From Fibrobacter sp. UWH6 (GTDB lineage: Bacteria; Fibrobacterota; Fibrobacteria; Fibrobacterales; Fibrobacteraceae): a stretch of DNA of 64,000 bases. This document shows, piece after piece, positions 1 through 9,115 of this stretch. The notes below the pieces were generated by a model that was given only the letters and a program-made list of their open reading frames with translations, did no database searches and was not told where the DNA came from. Made by a program: the position numbers and the translations under genes. How positions within the stretch are numbered: the stretch's first letter is position 1; every line of letters begins with the position of its first letter. Location of the stretch: NCBI RefSeq assembly GCF_900142465.1, contig NZ_FRAX01000005.1:1-64000 (forward strand). Direction: 5' to 3'.

Positions 1-1500
1 ATCGTTAACAGTGCGGTGACCCTTGATGGAAAGGAGCTTGGAAATCTTTTCTGCGGTCTGCTTCTTGCAGTCTTCGAAAGCAGGATCAGATTCGGAAACC
101 TTTTCCAGCTTGGTGCCTGCGAAGTAGCCACCGATGGTGAACGGAATCACGAAGTAACCATCGGAAAGACCCTGCATCAAAGCAGAAGCACCGAGACGGT
201 TAGCACCGTGGTCAGAGAAGTTTGCTTCACCGAGAACGAAGCAACCCGGGATGGTGGACATCAGATCGTAGTCAACCCACAGACCACCCATGGTGTAGTG
301 GATGGCCGGGAAGATGCGCATCGGAACCTTGTACGGGTCTTCGTCAACGATCTTTTCGTACATCTGGAAGAGGTTACCATACTTAGCAGAAACACCTGCA
401 ACGCCCATGCGCTTGATAGCGTCTGCGAAGTCCAGGTAAACTGCGAGGCCGGTGTTGCCTACGCCGAGACCGGCGTCGCAAACCTGCTTAGCGTTACGGG
501 AAGCCACGTCACGAGGAACGAGGTTACCGAAGCTGGGGTACTTTTCTTCGAGGTAGTAGTAACGATCTTCTTCAGGAATCTGGTCCGGAGAACGCTTGTC
601 GCCAGCCTTACGGGGAACCCAAATACGGCCATCGTTACGGAGAGATTCAGACATCAGAGTCAGCTTGGACTGCAGGTCTCCATGACGGGGCAAGCAGGTC
701 GGGTGAATCTGAGTGTAGCAGGGGTTAGCAAATGCGGCACCCTTCTTGTAAGCGCGGAATGCTGCAGTAACGTTAGAACCCTGAGCGTTGGTGGACAGGT
801 AGTAAACGTTACCGTAACCACCGGTGCAAAGGCAGACTGCGTCGCCAACGTGGCTTTCAAGTTCGCCAGTCACCAGGTTACGAACGATAATACCGCGAGC
901 CTTGCCATCGACAACCACGAGGTCCATCATTTCGCGACGAGGAAGGAGAGTTACCTTGCCTGCTGCAACCTGGCGCATGAGAGCCTGGTATGCACCGAGG
1001 AGGAGCTGCTGACCGGTCTGACCGCGAGCGTAGAAGGTACGAGAAACCTGGGTACCACCGAAGGAGCGGTTGTCCAGGAGGCCACCGTATTCACGGCCGA
1101 AGGGAACACCCTGAGCGACGCACTGGTCGATGATCAGGTTGGAGTTTTCGGCGAGACGATGAACGTTGGCTTCACGAGCGCGGAAGTCACCGCCCTTAAC
1201 GGTATCGTAGAAAAGACGATAGACAGAGTCACCATCGTTCTTATAGCTCTTAGCAGCATTGATACCACCCTGGGCAGCAATGGAGTGAGCACGACGGGGA
1301 GAGTCCTGAATGCAGAAGGACTTCACATTGTAGCCCAGTTCTGCGAGAGAAGCTGCAGCGGAAGCACCAGCAAGACCGGTACCCACCACGAGAACGGTGA
1401 ACTTACGCTTGTTAGCGGGGTTCACGAGCTTCAGTTCAAACTTATGCTTGGTCCACTTTTCTTCAATGGAACCACCAGGAATTTTAGAATCGAGAATCAT
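1..1500 (-). CDS. sdhA: Succinate dehydrogenase/fumarate reductase flavoprotein subunit (3'-truncated by window edge)
   Basis: Catalytic FAD subunit of complex II, interconverting succinate and fumarate at the inner face of the cytoplasmic membrane. The first 500 residues are present; the C-terminus lies beyond base 1. Near the N-terminus is a dinucleotide-binding motif ([13 protein letters not shown]), then [12 protein letters not shown], where the His is the expected covalent FAD site, and later the substrate-site stretch [12 protein letters not shown]. The start ATG at 1500 has GGAGA about 9 nt upstream and follows sdhC by 15 nt, so the two are one operon; sdhB is expected just outside the window. 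Fibrobacter makes succinate as a main fermentation product, so the enzyme may run as a fumarate reductase (frdA is an equally valid name). The direction of catalysis is inferred from that, not visible here. Confidence 0.95.
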   Translation of the reverse strand, partial: MILDSKIPGGSIEEKWTKHKFELKLVNPANKRKFTVLVVGTGLAGASAAASLAELGYNVKSFCIQDSPRRAHSIAAQGGINAAKSYKNDGDSVYRLFYDTVKGGDFRAREANVHRLAENSNLIIDQCVAQGVPFGREYGGLLDNRSFGGTQVSRTFYARGQTGQQLLLGAYQALMRQVAAGKVTLLPRREMMDLVVVDGKARGIIVRNLVTGELESHVGDAVCLCTGGYGNVYYLSTNAQGSNVTAAFRAYKKGAAFANPCYTQIHPTCLPRHGDLQSKLTLMSESLRNDGRIWVPRKAGDKRSPDQIPEEDRYYYLEEKYPSFGNLVPRDVASRNAKQVCDAGLGVGNTGLAVYLDFADAIKRMGVAGVSAKYGNLFQMYEKIVDEDPYKVPMRIFPAIHYTMGGLWVDYDLMSTIPGCFVLGEANFSDHGANRLGASALMQGLSDGYFVIPFTIGGYFAGTKLEKVSESDPAFEDCKKQTAEKISKLLSIKGHRTVND

Positions 1501-1515
1501 TAGTTATGGTCTCCA

Positions 1516-2352
1516 TTAAACGTTGGTGGAAATGATGCCGACAGAGGGAACGACGAAAGAAGTCTTAGCTTCGGAAGCGGCCTTCTTCTGTTCCAGCTGC
1601 TGCTGGAGTTCATGAGACTTGGCGCGGAGAGCTTCGGTTTCCGGCTGATGAGCGATGTAGCAGGAGAATGCAGCTTCAACAGCAAAGCCGATTGCAATCA
1701 CGATGCTGTATGCAATGCCGATAACTTCGATAACCGGAGTCCACTTCTGGTGAGCAAGGCCGAGAGTCTGGAAAGCAGAAGAAATGGCATGGAACAGGTG
1801 GATGCCGATAACGAGCATGGCAACCAGGTAGAACACGGTCCAAACCGGGTTAGCAAACATGTCGATGGTGGTGAGCCACATGTCGCGGACGATTTCGCCG
1901 GCAGCGTTCTGGTACAGGTAGTGAGCACCGAACTTGAGGTTAGCGAGATGCTGGATGCCAAAGCCGAGAATGATAAGGCCGGTCCAGATCATGGTGAAGG
2001 TAGCGAAGGACTTGTTACCCTTGCGAGCGTTGACTTCGTAACCCACAGCGCCACGAGCCTTCTTGTTTTCGAGCTTCAGCAAAACGCCGAGACCGATATG
2101 GAGACCGAATGCAGCAACCATGCCCAGTTCCATGAGGTAAATCAACTTTACCGGGAAGTGGAGCGGGTTGAAGCTGGTCAGGAATTCAGTATAGGCATTG
2201 TAGGATGCCTGTGCTGCAGACTGATCAAAGTTCAGCAACTGGAGGTTGCCGCACATGTGGACGAGGATGAACAGAGCGAGGAACGCACCAGAGCATCCCA
2301 TGATCTGTTTCTTACCAATGGAAGAGGTAAGGTACTTAATGATCCATTGCAT
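1516..2352 (-). CDS. sdhC: Succinate dehydrogenase cytochrome b558-type membrane subunit
   Basis: Membrane anchor of complex II, 278 residues. About five hydrophobic segments (near residues 20-40, 70-93, 116-136, 167-195, 208-232) and well-placed His residues (LVHMCGN, LHIGLG, GIQHL, GIHLFHAISS) match the dihaem b558 family, where one polypeptide serves as the whole anchor and no SdhD is needed. A hydrophilic tail of about 40 residues rich in Glu, Gln and Lys follows the last helix. The start ATG has a good AAGGAGA 8-9 nt upstream. It is the first gene of the sdhC-sdhA pair and sits 63 nt after ndk on the same strand with no clear terminator between, so co-transcription with ndk is possible. 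Confidence 0.92.
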   Translation of the reverse strand: MQWIIKYLTSSIGKKQIMGCSGAFLALFILVHMCGNLQLLNFDQSAAQASYNAYTEFLTSFNPLHFPVKLIYLMELGMVAAFGLHIGLGVLLKLENKKARGAVGYEVNARKGNKSFATFTMIWTGLIILGFGIQHLANLKFGAHYLYQNAAGEIVRDMWLTTIDMFANPVWTVFYLVAMLVIGIHLFHAISSAFQTLGLAHQKWTPVIEVIGIAYSIVIAIGFAVEAAFSCYIAHQPETEALRAKSHELQQQLEQKKAASEAKTSFVVPSVGIISTNV

Positions 2353-2415
2353 TGTTTTGTGTCTCCTTGAGGGGGTCTTTTTTTGTTTGTAATTCTAACA
2401 GACCTTAAACTGCCG

Positions 2416-2868
2416 TTAGAGGATGCAGCAAGCCTTCTTGCTTGCAGCTTCGTAGGCGTAGCGGTCTTCCTTCTTGAACCAGAAGTCCAGTTCGCGTTCT
2501 GCGGATGCAGGACTGTCGGAGCTATGGACAACATTTTCGGTCATGGAAGGAGCAAAATCGTAGCGGAGGGTACCGGGTTCTGCCTTAGCCGGATTGGTAG
2601 CACCGTTGATAGCGCGAACCTTGGCAATGGCATTTTCGCCACCCAGAGCGAGCATCACGGAAGGACCCTTAGTCATGTAGGCTTCCAGTTCCGGGAAGAA
2701 AGGCTTCTCGACGTGTTCGGCATAGAAACCGCGAGCGTCAGCAGAAGTCATCTGATGCATCTTGATAGCGCAGACGGAGAGGCCTGCAGCTTCGTAACGG
2801 GCAATAATTTGACCAATCAGGCCGCTCTTCACGGCGTTGGGCTTGATCATAGCGAATGTCATTTCCAT
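2416..2868 (-). CDS. ndk: Nucleoside diphosphate kinase
   Basis: Transfers the gamma phosphate of ATP to NDPs through a phospho-histidine. The 150-residue protein has the family start (MTFAMIKPNA) and the active-site His in ENVVHSSDS. Length is typical of the short bacterial Ndk. I place the start at the ATG of MEMTFAMIKP because AAAGGTGG lies about 8 nt upstream; an in-frame GTG 12 nt earlier would overlap that ribosome site. The C-terminus ends in a short Ala/Lys/Cys stretch (KKACCIL). It lies just upstream of sdhC on the same strand. Confidence 0.95.
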   Translation of the reverse strand: MEMTFAMIKPNAVKSGLIGQIIARYEAAGLSVCAIKMHQMTSADARGFYAEHVEKPFFPELEAYMTKGPSVMLALGGENAIAKVRAINGATNPAKAEPGTLRYDFAPSMTENVVHSSDSPASAERELDFWFKKEDRYAYEAASKKACCIL

Positions 2869-2911
2869 AGGGTATACCACCTTTTATTGTGAGTGCGTTA
2901 AATATAACTCT

Positions 2912-4990
2912 TTATTCTTCGGCGCTGATCTTCTTGAGCAGGTCGTCGGCAAGTTTTCCGTCTGATTCAATGTTCTGCACCAGCCAGTCCACCGACTCCT
3001 TCAGTTCGCTGTTCGGATATTTCTGTTGGAAAGTCTTGAGGACCTGGAGAGCCTCATCGTTCTTATTGAGATTCTCGCTCAAGATAAAACCGCGGCTGAA
3101 CAAGGACTTTTCCGCTTCAGGGCTATCGGGGAAGATTTCGTAGCAAGCCTGATACTCCGCTTCAGCTTCTTCAAAGCGGCCAGTCTCGTTATAAATTTGA
3201 GCGCTTTCGTAGATAGCCAACTTCACAAGAGAATCGTTTTCGCCATAGGCAAAAATCAAATTGCGATAGGCTTCCAGTGCTTCATCATTCAAGCCTTCCT
3301 TACGCAAGGAATCAGCGTTGGCCACCAGTCGATCAGCCAAGATCGTAGGCTCCCATTCCTGGATACTGCTATCGTAGAAGTGAAGCACAGCAGACTGGTA
3401 ACTTTCAGCAGCAAAGCGGGCTTCACTCATATCGCTCTGCATCCTCCAGTTCTGTCTGAAGAGGACCGGAAGAGTTTGTTTGAAATCAAGTTTAAAGTAG
3501 CTAGATTTTTTACTCAGGAAATATTCGTGTCTAAGGATATTCATCGGGAACATTGCTGCGGCACGAACCTCACTGCGTCCCTGTTCAAAGGAATATTCCT
3601 GATGCACGGGGCTTCCATAACGTTCGTAGAAAGCCTTCAGGGAATCTTCGCTAACTTCTACGTTCTGACGTTTCTTAAAGAAGTAGTTATCGAAGATGAA
3701 ATTTCGACGGGCTGCACGCACCAAGGCGCGGTATTCCCAGGTTTTATCCAGTTTCAAATTCAGGGCAGCCTTGCTGAACAGCAGTCTTTCTACAACCATG
3801 CTAAACAAGTGCTGATGGTTGCGAGCATTGACCTCGGCCATGAAATCCCTTTTGCAAATACGCTTCAGTTCCCCTTCAGTCAGCAAAGTTTCACCATTTT
3901 CAGACAGGAGAACATAGGAAGAATCCACATCAAAGAATTCTCCGCTAGCCAACCCCTGCTTGATAGAGGCTTCAACGCGATCAAAAGTCTTTTGTTTCGG
4001 CTGAACCAGGGAAGACAGATAGAATACGTGGTAGGCATTACCGACATCGGCCTTGATTACAGGCGATACAAAGCCTGCATCCTTGCCATTCAAGGCGGCA
4101 CTCAAACCAGAAACCATGCCAATACCGTACGGCATGGCAAAGCCGTCCTTGACGTAGCCGACAAAGCCGCCTTCCTTGGCGGTAGCTTTATTTGCACTCT
4201 TTGTGGAAGCGATTTTCTTGAAATTTTCAAGGTCAGTGGTTTCGTTAAACAGGGCTGCCAGGGCAACGGAATCTGTTCCCTGCACATGATACAGTTCATA
4301 ACCGGGGGCAGTCATGAACATATCCATATGCTTTTCGTAGAAAGCCTTCGGTTCCGGCTTAGGCAATTCATGGAACGTCACATGAAGGTCTGAGGCGAGG
4401 TTCCTTGCAATCTGTTCCTTGAGTTCAGAACGGTGGAGTTCAACGAACTTGGTCTTCCAAGTTATGGAATCTTCTCTGGACGTAGAGCCCATCAAGTGTT
4501 CTTTCAAGTAAGCATTCAAGGCTTCCTTGGAATGAGACATATAGTATTCGCAGGCAACAATTCCCTGAATGACACTAAAATCAGGAAGGGGCGCCTCTTC
4601 AAACAGGCTGCGATGTTCGTCATAGAAATGACGAAGTTCCGGTTCGGAATAAGTAAGGCGTTCATTCAGGTAGAAACGCTGATAGACGGAAGCAAGCAGC
4701 TTGGGCTCAATCAAACCGAGAAATTCTTCCCATTCCTTGTTCAACTCGGGGAACTGTGTCAAAGCCTTGGAAACGACGGCTTCCTTCGCATAAACATTTT
4801 CGTAGAGACGCTTGTTCAAAGGTTCCTTGGAGGAAATGGAATTTTTCATCAAGAGAACAAGGTCTTCTCGATAGACGACTTCCTTATCAATGCGAGCAAG
4901 AATGGTATCCTTATCCCCCACACTGTTGCAGCCAGTCAAGGCAAACAGATTTAGGAGACTCACAGTAAAAAAGGCAAAGCGGAGTTTCAT
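2912..4990 (-). CDS. Lipoprotein with SurA/parvulin-like PPIase region and C-terminal TPRs
   Basis: 692 residues with a lipoprotein signal peptide (lipobox LTGC, Cys21). The N-terminal part resembles SurA/PrsA chaperones (DTILARIDKEVVYREDL is typical of the segment before a PPIC domain). Around residues 220-345 is a parvulin-like segment with EGGFVGYVKDG and a later FVSPVIKADVGNAYHVF. The last 130 residues contain tetratricopeptide-like repeats (NDEALEAYRNLIFAYGEND, RFEEAEAEYQACYEIFPDS). Such lipoproteins assist envelope protein folding; this is family knowledge. It is divergent from tamB across a 228-nt region, which fits a role in outer-membrane protein biogenesis. SD GAGG lies just upstream of the ATG. 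Whether the PPIase is catalytically active cannot be judged from the reading. Confidence 0.75.
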   Translation of the reverse strand: MKLRFAFFTVSLLNLFALTGCNSVGDKDTILARIDKEVVYREDLVLLMKNSISSKEPLNKRLYENVYAKEAVVSKALTQFPELNKEWEEFLGLIEPKLLASVYQRFYLNERLTYSEPELRHFYDEHRSLFEEAPLPDFSVIQGIVACEYYMSHSKEALNAYLKEHLMGSTSREDSITWKTKFVELHRSELKEQIARNLASDLHVTFHELPKPEPKAFYEKHMDMFMTAPGYELYHVQGTDSVALAALFNETTDLENFKKIASTKSANKATAKEGGFVGYVKDGFAMPYGIGMVSGLSAALNGKDAGFVSPVIKADVGNAYHVFYLSSLVQPKQKTFDRVEASIKQGLASGEFFDVDSSYVLLSENGETLLTEGELKRICKRDFMAEVNARNHQHLFSMVVERLLFSKAALNLKLDKTWEYRALVRAARRNFIFDNYFFKKRQNVEVSEDSLKAFYERYGSPVHQEYSFEQGRSEVRAAAMFPMNILRHEYFLSKKSSYFKLDFKQTLPVLFRQNWRMQSDMSEARFAAESYQSAVLHFYDSSIQEWEPTILADRLVANADSLRKEGLNDEALEAYRNLIFAYGENDSLVKLAIYESAQIYNETGRFEEAEAEYQACYEIFPDSPEAEKSLFSRGFILSENLNKNDEALQVLKTFQQKYPNSELKESVDWLVQNIESDGKLADDLLKKISAEE

Positions 4991-5218
4991 GTAACCTCTT
5001 GTTTCCGGCGGGCTCCAAAGCCCAATAATAGCGCACTGAATATAGTAATAATAATAGGTAAAAAAGCAAAATTTCCGCTCAAATTACAGGTGTGCGCCCG
5101 ATATCGGAAAGCGACAATAAAACACTACACAAAAAAGCACTTGTGTACAAATTACGAGCCGTTTTCATAACTTGTTGACCATCAACGAATTATCGCATTT
5201 TCTATACTTGGACTCAGT
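4991..5218. promoter_or_regulatory. Divergent promoter region between PPIase lipoprotein and tamB
   Basis: 228 nt, AT-rich near both ends. On the plus strand TATACT (5203-5208) is a good -10 candidate; the TTG start of tamB lies 10 nt after it, giving a leader of only a few nucleotides. A TTGACC at 5175-5180 is 22 nt upstream, too far for a classical -35, so the -35 assignment is open. No coding potential was seen. Confidence 0.45.
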
Positions 5219-8200
5219 TTGAAAAAACGCAAACAGACATTCTTTGGAACAGCATTTTTTGCAACTGCTGCAGTAGGCGCCATCGCTCTTGGCGTCTGGT
5301 TTGTTCATGCGTTTGTGGAACGCTACCTTTCCACCCCACACACTTTTTCCGGGGTAACGATTACCCCCTACGGCCACAACGCGCAGTCCCTGTTAGAGCA
5401 TTCCTTCGATTCCCTTTTCATTTCGACGGACTCTACCGAAGTAAAAATCATAAACCCTAACCTGGACATCACCATTCTTGGAGAAAACCGGGGGCTAAGC
5501 CTGAAAATGGACCATGTGGATGCATTCATCGCCATTCCACAAAGCGACACCCTTTCCGCGACAAAAGATACCACCAACCCTGCATTCCCCGACAACCTTA
5601 GATTCCCGGCAAACGTTTCAGTCAACATCGAGGACGCAAACATCAAGCTGTCCGACGGAAAGTCCTGGAACGCCAAGGGGCTCAGCGTACAGAACAACGG
5701 GGAATACGCGCTCAACGTAGGAATCAGGCAAGTCAACGGAGACTTCGTAAGCAACCCCGCCTCAGTCAAGATGAAAGGGGACTTCGCAGGGGCAAAGCTG
5801 ACTTTAGAGGCAAGCGTAAAAACAAGCAAGGATTCCGTCCAGATCAAGGCAAACGTTCCCAAGAAGGACATGAGCCGAATCAAGGCGAAGACCAACATTT
5901 CTGTAAAGAACCCCGCCGAATGGTTGCCGTTCAAGCTCCCCGAAGAGATTCCTGAAATCGGTAAAATCGATGTCGTTGCCGAGGCAACCTTAGACACCCG
6001 AAAGGAAACTGTCTTCTACAACAGCACCATCCGCACACGAGTCGGAGCCCTGTGGCCACTGGAACCGGAACGAGTGACAATCAAGGTCCAGGGAAATCAG
6101 GAAAAGATTAACGCAGACATTCTTCTGCAAAACGACGAAGGCGGCTCCATCCACCTTGCCGGAGATTTCGACACGAATCTTAACGGACACGTAGAAGGCA
6201 AGGTCGAAAACATGAGCGCCCTGTACGGACCGCAGATGATGCCTATGGACGTAGACATTCGTTCCGCCGACATAAACGACATGGTCATCCGAGCCTCCCT
6301 GGAAACAAGACAGGGGTCCTACGTCAATGGAACAATCGACTTGAGGGATTCCCTGATGATTACATTCATCGGAGACATCTCCCCTTACGAACCTTGGGCT
6401 CTGGACTGGACTCACGGAAACTTGACCTTGGGCGGAAGACCGCAACTTTACGGAACCTGCGACGGACACAAGCTCCGAATTCTGGCGAAGTTCGACACCG
6501 TTGCCTACGCCTATCACATGACGGCCGATTCCATGCAAGTCACCCTGGATCTTGACACCAAGGGAATTGATTTTTCAAAGGGTGTCATCTACACCCCGAA
6601 TGAAACGTTCGATTTCGATGGCGACGTAAAATGGAATCATGAACGTCCTCACACCTCATGGAACATCACTCAACGACATGGCGGTAAGGCCAGCGCCTAT
6701 ATCGACATCGGAGATTCTATCGCAATTGATGTCAGCGCAGACAAGGCCATCATTGCAACAATACCCTTTGCGGATTTGTCCATATCAGACCGAATTAGAG
6801 GCCGCGTGAGCGGAATGTGGCATTGGAATATCGACGACTCCACTGGATTCGCCAACGTTACCATTGACGGCGAAGTGGCCGAATACAACATGGTTGCAGA
6901 CGTAATCGCAAGACAGAATAAGGACACGATTTTCATTGACAGAGCCCATAGCATTTACAACAGGAATGAAGTAAACGCATACGGTTCATTCATATTGCCC
7001 AATGATTCGAACCCGGATTTCAAGCCCACTCCCTTCCTTCCCATCCAGGTTCTCGAAGCAAGTATTTCCTCAAATGACTTCAGTATTCCGCTCCTGCTAG
7101 AGCCACTAAACGACAGCACCTTCGCCTCCGGTATGCTCTCGGGCCAATTGTCGTTCAACCAGAATACAGGCGTTATGGGGAACCTGGACTTCTCCAATAT
7201 CGAGTTTAACGACCTCTCGCCAGATTTGCTCCGAATCAAGAAGTTGAACATCTTTGCAGAAAAAGACAAGGTCGAGCTAAATTCCTATCTGGACATTGGC
7301 CGTGGTGGTTGGACAGGAAACACGCAGATAATCATCGATCATATTTTTGACGACAGGCGACACCTCAGTTTCTCTCATGGAAGTGACAATGGTGGCACTT
7401 TATGGTCGGAAGGCTTCATCGACAACGACTTGAAGTTCAAGGGTACCGTTGACGCAAACGGTTCCTGGTACATTCCCGGAACTATCAGCGAAATCACCAA
7501 CACGGACCTCCATGTCGACATTACCGCAGACATCCGCAAGGGATTCAAGGGAATTACTGCAGACATCACCGCAGATTCCACTCGATATAACCCGCCCAAG
7601 ATGAACGTTTCCTTCCCCATCAGTTTAAGAGGACGCATTGAAAACGGTCTACTGGACATTTCCTCCGCCAAGACAACCAATCGCAATAACGAAACTATCG
7701 AAGCTACATTAAAATTCCAACTTGACAGTCTAAAGCTTAATGCCATTGACGTTAGGTCAGACCGCTACACGATTGAGATGGACCAGCACAAGCTGGTTCT
7801 GGAAGGTATCAGCGGGCACCTTGAAGATGGAGACGAAAATCTCACCATAACCGCAGACATTCCAAAGATCACCTACAATTTTAACGATGACGTTATTGGA
7901 CAGGCTGAAGCATTAGCCAGAGGCGACATTGCCTACATTATCCCCCATAGCAAGGCGGGCCAGATTCAAAACAACACCATCGCAGGAAACATCCTTATAG
8001 ACAAACTCGTTTATTATCGCGATCTTGATATCGAAGTTACACCTTCGGCCATTGACAAATACATCGCCATGTTCAACAACGGCGTCGCCAAGTTAAAGAA
8101 AAAAGAAGTTCAAGAAGAAAAGCTCTCTACGGCAAGCCCAATCAATCTTTCACTTCATATTAGCGATTCCCAAAGGGATTCTGTTGGTATCGTGACACCG

Positions 8201-9115
8201 TTCGCTACCTTCCCCGTTACTTTGGACATCTGGGTCTTGGGCAATACCACAAGGCCCTTGCTCAGAGGTGACATTGCAAATACGAACAACGGATTTATCG
8301 GCATCCACGAAGTCTACGAATTCAACTTGAACTCCTTCCAAATTTCTTGGAACGATGTGCCCTGGCAAAAGGGCGTTATCGACGTAACCAGTAGCCAGGA
8401 TCTTCCCTATTGTAACGAAAATTCAGAAAGCGTTAACGAAACCTGTCCTATCAATTTGGACATTCAGGGAACAATTACCAATCCCCAGCCCATGCCATCT
8501 TCGAATTGCGGTATCGAATCATCCCCTGCGGTAATTTACTACAACGTTCTCCTAGGCTGTATTGCAGACAAAGGCGGCGAATCCGCAGACTGGAACCGAA
8601 TCGCAGGCAAGGCAATCGGCAAGGTTATTTCAACAACGGCAAACAAGACTCTTGGCGGCGACTACATTGGCGACATTGACATGAAGGTGATGCTGTTTGA
8701 AAACACCACCACCAGCGACAAGGATTCCAGCTACTTCAAGATTCCGGTTTCATTAGACCGCTGGGTAAAAAATTTGAGTCTGGTATTCGGCTATACCAAG
8801 GACCAGAGCGTAAACCCCACCTACGAACAATCCGTTCAGTTCGGAGCTAACTACACACTTCCTGTATTCCAGGAAGCTGAATACTCCCACAAGAACCACA
8901 TTGCACCGGCATTATCACTTAACGCCCTATTAACCAGAAAGCAATACCTGACCAACTCCGGTACAGAACGCGACGATGACCGACTTGAAAAGAATATCGG
9001 CATCAACTATGTCTACCGTTATTGGAACCCCTGCTTGCTAGGAATCGGCCGTTGTGAAAGCATAGGTAGCCAGCATACCCAAAATCAGGATTCCAGGGAG
9101 GACACATCCAAATGA
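5219..9115 (+). CDS. tamB: TamB-like translocation and assembly module protein (DUF490/AsmA-like)
   Basis: 1298 residues. One N-terminal membrane anchor (about residues 6-32) is followed by a very long beta-rich periplasmic region of short repeating strands and a TamB C-terminal domain (roughly residues 950-1270). TamB-type proteins span the periplasm and work with an Omp85 partner in outer-membrane assembly or lipid transport; this follows from the family and from the partner encoded immediately downstream with an ATGA overlap. The start is TTG: no ATG or GTG occurs in frame between the upstream stop (5168) and the membrane segment, and no Shine-Dalgarno is visible. Length is close to that of proteobacterial TamB. 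Confidence 0.88.
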   Translation: MKKRKQTFFGTAFFATAAVGAIALGVWFVHAFVERYLSTPHTFSGVTITPYGHNAQSLLEHSFDSLFISTDSTEVKIINPNLDITILGENRGLSLKMDHVDAFIAIPQSDTLSATKDTTNPAFPDNLRFPANVSVNIEDANIKLSDGKSWNAKGLSVQNNGEYALNVGIRQVNGDFVSNPASVKMKGDFAGAKLTLEASVKTSKDSVQIKANVPKKDMSRIKAKTNISVKNPAEWLPFKLPEEIPEIGKIDVVAEATLDTRKETVFYNSTIRTRVGALWPLEPERVTIKVQGNQEKINADILLQNDEGGSIHLAGDFDTNLNGHVEGKVENMSALYGPQMMPMDVDIRSADINDMVIRASLETRQGSYVNGTIDLRDSLMITFIGDISPYEPWALDWTHGNLTLGGRPQLYGTCDGHKLRILAKFDTVAYAYHMTADSMQVTLDLDTKGIDFSKGVIYTPNETFDFDGDVKWNHERPHTSWNITQRHGGKASAYIDIGDSIAIDVSADKAIIATIPFADLSISDRIRGRVSGMWHWNIDDSTGFANVTIDGEVAEYNMVADVIARQNKDTIFIDRAHSIYNRNEVNAYGSFILPNDSNPDFKPTPFLPIQVLEASISSNDFSIPLLLEPLNDSTFASGMLSGQLSFNQNTGVMGNLDFSNIEFNDLSPDLLRIKKLNIFAEKDKVELNSYLDIGRGGWTGNTQIIIDHIFDDRRHLSFSHGSDNGGTLWSEGFIDNDLKFKGTVDANGSWYIPGTISEITNTDLHVDITADIRKGFKGITADITADSTRYNPPKMNVSFPISLRGRIENGLLDISSAKTTNRNNETIEATLKFQLDSLKLNAIDVRSDRYTIEMDQHKLVLEGISGHLEDGDENLTITADIPKITYNFNDDVIGQAEALARGDIAYIIPHSKAGQIQNNTIAGNILIDKLVYYRDLDIEVTPSAIDKYIAMFNNGVAKLKKKEVQEEKLSTASPINLSLHISDSQRDSVGIVTPFATFPVTLDIWVLGNTTRPLLRGDIANTNNGFIGIHEVYEFNLNSFQISWNDVPWQKGVIDVTSSQDLPYCNENSESVNETCPINLDIQGTITNPQPMPSSNCGIESSPAVIYYNVLLGCIADKGGESADWNRIAGKAIGKVISTTANKTLGGDYIGDIDMKVMLFENTTTSDKDSSYFKIPVSLDRWVKNLSLVFGYTKDQSVNPTYEQSVQFGANYTLPVFQEAEYSHKNHIAPALSLNALLTRKQYLTNSGTERDDDRLEKNIGINYVYRYWNPCLLGIGRCESIGSQHTQNQDSREDTSK

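Noticed and set aside
16-1503. A long plus-strand frame opposite sdhA
   Set aside because: The minus strand reads as complete flavoprotein motifs without interruption; the plus frame has none.
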